A stretch of 64,000 nt of DNA from Ceriagrion tenellum (lineage: Eukaryota; Arthropoda; Insecta; Odonata; Coenagrionidae), in NCBI GenBank assembly GCA_963169105.1, contig OY720636.1:140731747-140795746 (forward strand), given 5' to 3'. Under the pieces are notes generated by a model. It was not told the DNA's origin and searched no databases. It saw only the letters and a list, made by a program, of their open reading frames with translations. A program made the translations under genes and the position numbers. Below are positions 55,895 to 64,000 of the stretch, piece by piece. Position 1 is the first letter of the stretch. Every line of letters starts with the position of its first letter.

Positions 55895-58800
55895 CATCTG
55901 GCTGAAGTAGTACCTATCAAATACTAATGAAATTATTTCCATTGGAATTATATTGTGACGAGTCGTATACAATGTTTTCTACTCATAGCTCTAATGTATT
56001 TTCAATCATGCGAGAGCAATTATTCCACTTGTAATGGACCCCATAGGTTTCGTTCAATCAATAATACGGGCTGCCCTCTGCTGTATAAGAGGGGACAGCA
56101 TGTGTTAAAAATATACACATATAAATTCTGTGAGTAGTCTTATGAAAATTCACACATTAACCAAAATCGATGATTTAGGAAGGAAGCCTTAATTCAGTCA
56201 AAAATTACGTACTGAGTAGAAAAAAATCTACTGCAGCTGATTTTCAGTATGGATAAATTTGACATTCCTCAAGGGTCAGTTCTTTGACCATCGCTTTCTT
56301 ATCATTTCCATGAACAATTTGACTTCCGTCTATAATCTTGGAATAACCCTCCATTTCCCATGGTCAGCTGGTTCTCCAGTTTTTCCTCCCTTGATGCAAC
56401 TGGCTTCTTCACTTCCCATATCACATTTCAAGTAGCCCCCCTTGATGTAAAAATTGTTCAATCCAACCCAACAGTCCTTATCAAACCCACCATAGGTAAC
56501 AATACCCTCATTACATTTGCCATTCCTTCCAAACTACGTGGACCCTCCCCACACAAGGTCACAGCATTTGCAATGCTTATGATTCCCAAGAAGAATTCCA
56601 TTACAACTTTAACCTATCGCTTATTCACAGAGGTTTATAGAGACCCACCAAAAGTTTGATCATTCATATAAATGCGATTCTTTAATGTTACAAGTTTTTG
56701 AACTACCACACCTCTCCCTTTATTTCATTTTACATTGCAGTGCTCTGTGATTCTACCTTGAGCAAAATAAATGTTTATTTAACACACTATTTATCTATCT
56801 ATCCATTTAAGTTGGAAACAATATTTTAGCTGAGGTGGTGTAGGACAGTGAATCACAGAACACTTACTAGTAGATCAATAGAATTTTTATTACCTTAAAG
56901 AGTGAATTCTCCAAGAGTGTCATTCCTTGCTGAGCACCAATGATGCTTTCCAATTGTCAGTTCGCTTCCATTTGCCCTCTGATTATTGTTCAGAAAAGGT
57001 ATCAGAGGAAGTCATTCTCTGATAAATCAGACTGCTGGCTGCTAACCAGGAAAAATGGACTTTCCATAAATCTCACAGCCATTTACAATCACAGTGGCCT
57101 CATCAAAGTCTCAGTATTTTTAATAAGTAATAGATTTCAAGCACGCAACCATGGGTTAGTTGATGAATACTTACAATTTCATGACGAGGCAACCATAATG
57201 GAAACATAACAGTGACTGGAGCAATGAGAGCCATAAGCTCAGCATGGGGTGAGGTTTATCATGAGACCGACTGCTGATTCAGATATGAGAAAAATTTTAA
57301 AATGGGGTTACCAATTTCAACATTTATCAGAAGAACTTCAAAAATTGGGCTCAGCTGAATTATCCAGATCCTTGGTTTCATTCATATTTTTTTAAATCTA
57401 CAAAATAGTAAAATTTTGGCAGAAGGAAACACATGGAACTATTTCTTGGCCGTGGAATATGAGGATATGACTCCCAAACCTTCTTAATGTCTACAGAGAA
57501 ACCAGTTAAAAGGTAAGATGAGAAAGATAACATGGGGTAAAAAATTTGCCCCTGAAACAATAGATGAAGAGAACATCATCTCTTCTGATTTCACCAATGT
57601 AGCAACAAATTATGACATAACACTTAAGTTTTCCAGAACTTGGAAAGCATTGAGCTGTCCCATTCAAAGTAAAATTACTCTCCCTAAGTAAAGGGTGAGT
57701 AAAATAGTTTCCAGTATCGGAGGGCCATAATTTGAATGCAAATTCTTCAGCACATATCAAAAACTACTGTAGATCTCAAAGAAACATGTAGATGTGTCAA
57801 AAAATGAGCCAGAAGAAAAATATTTTCAGAAGGAATTCAATCTAAGGAAGGAAATCAAATACATAGGTGAAGATGTTTTTTTTATTTGTTAGCTCTTCAT
57901 GTGGGTGAAGCAGGATTGATACAAGAGGGAACAGTATTACAGGTCCCATTCTCAGAATTCCTCAAGTAAAAAATGCTAATGACAGAGCCAGAAAATCAGA
58001 AAGTTAAAACCTGAGAACAGAATAATCTTTGTAAATAAAAATTTAGAATAAGACTGTAAGATAGAAGAAACTACCACCATGATTAACTTTCATCTTTAGT
58101 CCAATAAAATGTGTAACAGAGATAAATGATGGATACCATTGGCAAGAAAAAATTTTAAACAGAGTGAAGTAACTTAGCTTTTAACAGTATTGATGCTGGC
58201 AAAGAAGGCCTGTTTTCCCAGTAATTTTATCACAATCCTGTGACTCCTACATCATCAATATTGGAAAATAAGAAACCTCTTGAGTAGCATTTTAGACAAA
58301 GCTGTCCACTGCACAAGGAGGGGTATGGTTTGATAAATGGAATGAATTTTCCACATTAGGAACTAAGGTACACAACAAGTTTGACTCATTAAAGTAGGGT
58401 TGAATTTGAATAAGGAAGACAAGATGTTGCTCTACTCAATTAAATTGTAAATCAAGATGGCCCATGGCTATATTCTCTAGCACTTAAGGATTACCTCCTT
58501 CAGTAAAAGACGAGTAACAGTTCAGGAACAAGAGTATACTGTGACATAAAAATATGCTGGTTCTTTCATACCTAGTGAACAGTCAAAAACTCTAATAGGA
58601 TCCATCTTTATCCTTGATTAAACAACATTTTTATCCACACACAAAAATCTCAAGTGGATTTCTTTTACATCAGTCACACAACAGCAAGCTCATCCATCTC
58701 CCTGGAACATAGTTTTAACTCTAAATGTTCACCACTAATGATACACTCACTGGAAAAAATTGATATTTTATCCAGTCATTACTAGTTCTTAGACAGAGAA

Positions 58801-61800
58801 ATAAATTTTAAAAATATGCTAATGGCAAGCAATATTTGTTATGAAAGTAAGATAATGGAACGCCTCCATAAAGAACCACCTTCAGGACGCAGAATATGAG
58901 AAAGTATATCTAATAATTTTGTGGTTGGACAATATAAACAGCCATGACATTTTAGCTTTGAGATTATAAAATAAAAATGGGTAGTCAATGAAAAATGTAT
59001 TAGTGTGACGAAGTCAATCGCTGTTTTTACATCAGGTACACACCAAGTAATAGCATAATTCCTCCTCCCATTCCAACAACATAGTATGTAAACTGAGAAA
59101 AGGAGACCTCTGATCTGGTCTAAGACAAAAAGATGGTCGTTAAGTGAGCAAATATTCCAAACTAGGGTTGCCAACTGTGCTCGATTCGACCAGCCATTCT
59201 GGAAAGTCTGGGAGAAATTCATTAATTTCCTGAATTTTCACCCTTCAAATTTGAAACTTTACTATCCTTATCAATTGTAAAATTGGTTGGCCCGTAGATT
59301 GGCTGAGGTAGTAAGAGGGTAAAGCTGCAGTATATATGTAAATATGGTAATGACCATCCCTAACCACCAAAATAGCTCAGATTTGAAACTATTCAACCAG
59401 TTTGCTGCTGTTCATATGTATTGCAATGAATATTCTGTCCTTTTATTGCACAGTTTGACTTTACCACACAGGCTCTACATATATTTTCCTCTACAGGGGA
59501 GAATGATTACCTCCCCAGAGGTTACTGTATCTTTAGTAGTCAATTTACTATCAAGCAATATTGCTTTAGTAGTTAAGTTGCAATTTCTACATAAAGCAGC
59601 AAATCGCTATTACTGCATTTCCCAGCCTGTTAGACACTGCAATTATTAGGGTTAGACTTAAGAAAAAAATAACAGATATATCCTTGGCCCTTGAGGTGCA
59701 TACCGATTTTGCATAACATTCTCAAGTCAAAAAAGGGCATAAATAGGCCAGGAAGTACAGAATTAAAAATGGTGAAAATCATTTTGTAGATAGTTGACAT
59801 ATATTTGAGTGAAGCCAGTAATCATCTAATGCCGTGTAAGGGTTAAGCATGGATCTAGCTTTGTTGTGGCATAGATAATTTAATAGTGTCATGAGAATTG
59901 GTATGGATACAATATTTTAGAAAATTTGATCCTCAAACAACATCATCTTTCTAGCCAACTGTCATCATTTCCAGAGAAATAAGAGTTGGCAACCGTTTCT
60001 CCAGTAACTTAAGGTATGAATATGAGCTAATTAAAGACTGAGCTATTTCATTTGAGGATTATTTAATCATCTCAAATTAATATCTATGCTAAAATCAAAT
60101 TGTTTGAATCTCAATAGAAGGGCATGGTGATTCACAGAGTTAATATTGTCTTTTTCATTACAGCCAGTCATAATAACAAATTATTACTTATCATGTTACC
60201 CTGCTATGATGAGAGAGAATCTATTTTATATTTTGCTGAGGCCACTCAACTAGCCACACAATAACATTTTAAAAGAAAGAAAATTTTTATTATATTATAG
60301 TGACAAAGTTTCACTCAATAAAAAATAATAAAAAACCACAGTACAAAAGTAACATCCTACATATATACCTATGTTAACATGTTCAAACTTGCCTCAATAT
60401 AGAATTTGTGAGAATGATCCTCGTTATATGTTAAAAGCTGATTGATACATGAATCTGAGTTCATTGGCCTATGCCAGATATCTCCCAGAACATATCTGCT
60501 CAACACAGAAAAAGAGAGATTGTTAGTTTTTTGTGCATTCAAAAGTCAAGGTGTGGTCCACATGGTAGAAACGGAACCAATGAATTTTTCTCTATGCCAA
60601 AAAAATTGATTTCACCAAAACGTGCCGATCCACAGTTTCAATCACCTGATACACTGCTTTGGTATTTATCTTCGGGATTAAAACTTCACATAACATACGT
60701 ACTTGCAAATATTGCAAAAGGAGTTCATTTGCACGAGTTCCACTTCAATCAAAGAATGATCCAAGTAGCACTTTTCATGAAAGATTCACTTCAACACAAC
60801 AATATTCTTGTAAACTTACTTCCAAGTTTATTTCATATGAGGAAGTAAATCTCATATCTTTACAGTAACTTAATGCCATATCTTAAAATTTCACAGACAT
60901 CTGAAGAAATTATAAATTAACAAGAGAATTAAAAATATACACACATGACTGTACAAAATTTCCTCTGTATCTCACTCTGTCACACGTTTATTGCATAACA
61001 CACACTTCATGAAACAAAACAAATGCCAGCTAATACCAGCAAGCAATGGAGAGAAGTCTTTAAGGTATATGCCACTCAAATTTTTCCAAATGGCATATAC
61101 CACCAACAGAAGACAGACAACCTTAAAAAGCAGAATTATTATTACCTTTACAGTGATAGGATGTGTTTGATCAAACATTTTGCTACCTGAGAATCCATCA
61201 AATGTGATCAGAAAATAGGCTTACCATTGCCATTGGCTCTTCAAGGTAGTACCAATGATCAGCATCTTAAGAATTGAATTACATTCAGAGAAAACTAAGC
61301 CCCTAGCTTTCAGAGGCAATGTCTCCTACGTGGATAGTAAAAATTCCTAACAGAGTGCATTACTGGGTCGGAAATGCCTTAAATAATGAAATAAAACCTT
61401 GGGACTACAAAGGACTCCACGTCAGTATTCAGTAACAGGATTATTTTGGCAATCACAGTTGAACATAGAATTCCACAATTATAGAGGTCACCAAAGATTT
61501 GAACCCCTCCCTTGGTATGACTGAAGTTCATCCTTTGCGTACAACCATGAGACTCCATAATTAAAAATATATGTATTTCATATATGTGTATATATAATAT
61601 ATATAGCTCTGACTACAGTCACAAACAAAAGTTCAAAAAAAAAAATGAAAACGAAATGAGTGTCAAGAATGCTGTGTTCCCTTATTGGTATTCTGATCTC
61701 AATTGAAAATCGCACTTGGCACCCATCACACAAGCTGGCAGCTTGAATTATTTAGTGAACCTCTTTACGTAGATATTCCTTATTCCTCAAATTATGGATG

Positions 61801-62120
61801 AAGGCCATAGAAATCAGTCTTGATACTTTTTCCACACTCATATATAAAGTTTCCAAAGATATTTCTCACTCAATATTGCACTGGCTTAGTTACAAACTTT
61901 TACTGGATATATGTATATACCAAACAACTTCAAAAGCCTTGGGTGCTTCTATTAATGAAAGTGAAACCATTCCTTACCATCGTGCATTACAACTTATCCA
62001 CTTTTACTCGCCTAAAACCCAACTATAGCACTTAACTCGACAGGACATTTACCACTCAGAGGAGTAATCCAACTGTTTTTGTAGGAGACACTTGGTGACT
62101 TTCAACAACTCAATAAACAG
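55895..62120. other. AT-rich intergenic DNA or long 3' UTR, no gene recognised
   Basis: No exon chain or known protein is seen across 6 kb. The longer ORFs (56360-56659, 58839-59222, 59344-59649, 60471-60848) have no recognisable motif. If the minus-strand exon at 62121 is real, its 3' UTR should extend left from it, perhaps to the AATAAA complement near 60285. Confidence 0.4.
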
Positions 62121-62182
62121 CTATGAAATCATATCTTGCCAAACACTTCCATTGGATGATGACGATGATCCATCCCCAGAGC
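62121..62182 (-). CDS. probable terminal coding exon of an unidentified minus-strand gene
   Basis: A good acceptor (ATATACTTTCAG) is followed by a frame that reads GDGSSSSSNGSVWQDMIS and then TAG. Ser-rich, low-complexity coding of this kind followed by a stop is typical of a C-terminal exon. The frame enters in phase 1. No upstream exon was found within the window; the rest of the gene may lie beyond 64000 or be hidden in short exons. Confidence 0.4.
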
Positions 62183-62608
62183 CTGAAAGTATATTTATAA
62201 ATTCATAAAAAAGACATACGTTCACACTCAACACAAAGCAATTGTGCATCTTCATTTGCTAGCATTGAAACAGACACAAGGGGTGGAAAACAGCCCAGTC
62301 GCCAAAATGTGAACACACTTGACTTTTAACTGGCTCCAATCAGCCAATTAAGCTGCTTCAGAGTGATTAGGCCCACTCAGATATTGCTAGGTGCTAGTGG
62401 TCAATTTTGGGAGCAGAAGTCATCCGAACTCAGTGCTCACTTAGCAGTTGAATTAGGACATTCAAAGGCAGAACTCAAAGTACTCAAGATAAAAGTAAAA
62501 AGTAAGGGAATAAGGCAATTATAATGGATTTAAATTGATTCCTGTAGCTCAAAAATTATATTTTCATCATTTTCACTCGCTTGAGGTATGCTCATGAGTT
62601 ATTATGTT

Positions 62609-63735
62609 TAAGGCGGTATGGTAGTGACGGCCGAGGCGAGCATTTCAGGCCTCATTTTCACTCTATCCGTGTTTACATATCACTCAATTACGGGTTAACT
62701 ATTAAAGATATTGACTTCCGGTTTTCTTTATTTGATTTGCAAGATATCATTCCAAAAGACGATTCAAAAGAAAAATGTTTATCCCTCTTGGTTAGTGAGG
62801 AAACTTACATGAACTTTGGCTAACAAAAACTCGCTTCTCAGCGAGAAATTTGAAAATCGAAGACAGTCACAACCTCTGGCGACATCTTTCTTCTATATGA
62901 TATGTAAAGAACATCCATTATTACTCGTTTTTGAGGTCGCAATCATTAAAACGGTGGACCCTCACTCGCTAAAAATCTAACTATTTTCCGACACTTTGGA
63001 GGCAAACTGCACTGTGACGAATTTGTTTCCTCCCTGAGGAACTCCTTCCACTGCCTCTCAAGCAACGTTGAGTCACCTTTCTTTCTCAATTCTAGAATAA
63101 TGTTACAACCAGCTCTGCTTAAGCGAATGTAAGATGATCCCAACCCCCTCCCCAAAAACGTCTTAGGTAATACTTGATTGGCCCCTTAGAAGTCTGACTA
63201 CAGTGATCTAGGGAGTAGATTACAAAAGTGTCCATGTGCATAAGAAGAAAGCCCTCACACCCTCCACCTCCTACAACTTTGTCACGGAGGGGGGAGGAGG
63301 AGAGCGGAAGGGGGAAACAAATTCATCATGGCATGGTTCGCCTCAATAGTGTCGGAAAATAGTTAAGACTTTCAGCAAGCAATGGTCTGCCGTTTTAACC
63401 ATTGCGACCTCAAAAATGAGTAATGATGGATGTTCTTTACCTATCGTTTAGAAGAAAGACGTTGCCAGAGGTTGAACGTCTTCAATTTTCGAATTTCTAG
63501 CTGAAAAGTGAGTTTTTGTTAGCCAAAGTTCAGGTAAGTTTCCTCACTAACCCAGAGGGATCAAAATTTTTCTTTCGCATCATCTTTTGGAATGATATCT
63601 TTCAAACCAAATAAAGAAAACACGAAGTGAATATCTCTAATAGTTAACCTGTAGTTGAGTGATATGTACACACGGTTAGAGTGAAAATTAGGCCTGAAAC
63701 ATTCCCCTCGGCCATCCCTACCATAACGCCTTAAT
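62609..63735. repeat. large inverted repeat (fold-back), ~425-bp arms
   Basis: The left arm 62609-63033 and right arm 63309-63735 are inverted copies, with a 275-bp spacer and roughly 10-20% divergence by eye. Matching landmarks include TATCATTCCAAAAGA, TTTGGCTAACAAAAACTC, AAAGAACATCCAT and AATTTGTTTCC. Each arm has an open frame reading outside to inside that gives related peptides (left LRRYGSDGRGEHFRP, right LRRYGRDGRGECFRP). This may reflect an old coding origin. A fold-back transposon or inverted duplication are the main options; no target duplication was found. Confidence 0.8.
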
Positions 63736-63739
63736 AAAG

Positions 63740-64000
63740 TGAAATTCAGAGGTATCTCAGGGGTATTCATACTATTCATAGGAATGTCTATTTCCATAGA
63801 GAGAGAAAACAGGTGAATCACACTTTTTGATACATAAAGAAAAAATAATATTAGACGTTCATTTTCACCACGAGAGATAACAATATTACATTAAAATTTT
63901 GCTGGGTGGACAAAATACATTATTATTTGATTCTACCCAACGAAACTTCCTGCCAATTTCTTCCCATTCCCTATCTTTAGCATTCAGCTGAATAGCACTG
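63740..64000. other. intergenic DNA at the window edge
   Basis: AT-rich sequence with no recognised gene. The open frame that starts the right fold-back arm begins here (63821 on the minus strand). Confidence 0.4.

Noticed and set aside
60471..60848. 125-residue plus-strand ORF
   Set aside because: No motif or homology pattern that I recognise; it lies in AT-rich DNA with no supporting signals.

Overview
This window reads as an AT-rich animal nuclear genome, most likely an insect. The evidence is a tramtrack/lola-type BTB domain (opening MDAKKYCLKWNNFSDNIL), GT-AG introns from about 55 bp to over 4 kb, and a heavy mixed load of transposons: copia LTR elements, LINEs, Penelope, hAT, Harbinger-like and pogo-like. 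No bacterial operon, CRISPR array or rRNA gene is visible. Only a small part of the 64 kb is protein-coding host sequence.

Host genes. (1) A ceramide-1-phosphate transfer protein (CPTP) gene lies on the minus strand; three coding exons are visible (8598-9337) and the last is not located. (2) Head-to-head with it, 669 bp away, starts a nine-exon plus-strand gene (10007-27009). Its exons join in frame into a 591-residue BTB-BEN nuclear protein with a Ser-rich and very acidic middle. (3) Tubulin-binding cofactor C (TBCC) lies on the minus strand (40010-41050). Two minus-strand coding-looking exons of an unidentified gene (41077-41947) stop 26 bp before the TBCC start. (4) A small CEBPZOS-like single-pass membrane protein is encoded by three minus-strand exons (54629-55107). 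(5) A probable last exon of an unidentified minus-strand gene lies at 62121-62182.

Mobile DNA. From 33.3 to 54 kb the window is a transposon cluster. A shortened hAT element (33353-36256, 8-bp target duplication) contains a 5'-truncated LINE inside its transposase end. Next come a plus-strand Penelope-type relic, a tRNA-like sequence and a minus-strand Penelope element with a GIY-YIG end. Beyond the TBCC gene a Harbinger-like element (42123-47077, TTA duplication) contains a young copia element with apparently identical LTRs whose reverse transcriptase core is deleted. An older decayed copia element (48254-52908) and a LINE reverse-transcriptase fragment follow. A pogo-like miniature element (55559-55892) and a 0.4-kb-armed inverted repeat (62609-63735) lie further right.

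The remaining stretches are large introns, probable 3' UTRs and AT-rich intergenic DNA with small tandem duplications and hairpins. The host genes share no obvious pathway. The closest functional links are the shared CPTP/BTB-BEN upstream region and the tight packing of TBCC with its unidentified neighbour. I found no convincing new defence or metabolic system. The most unusual items are the nested elements, the RT-deleted copia with matching LTRs, and the overlap of a stop codon with a splice donor upstream of TBCC.
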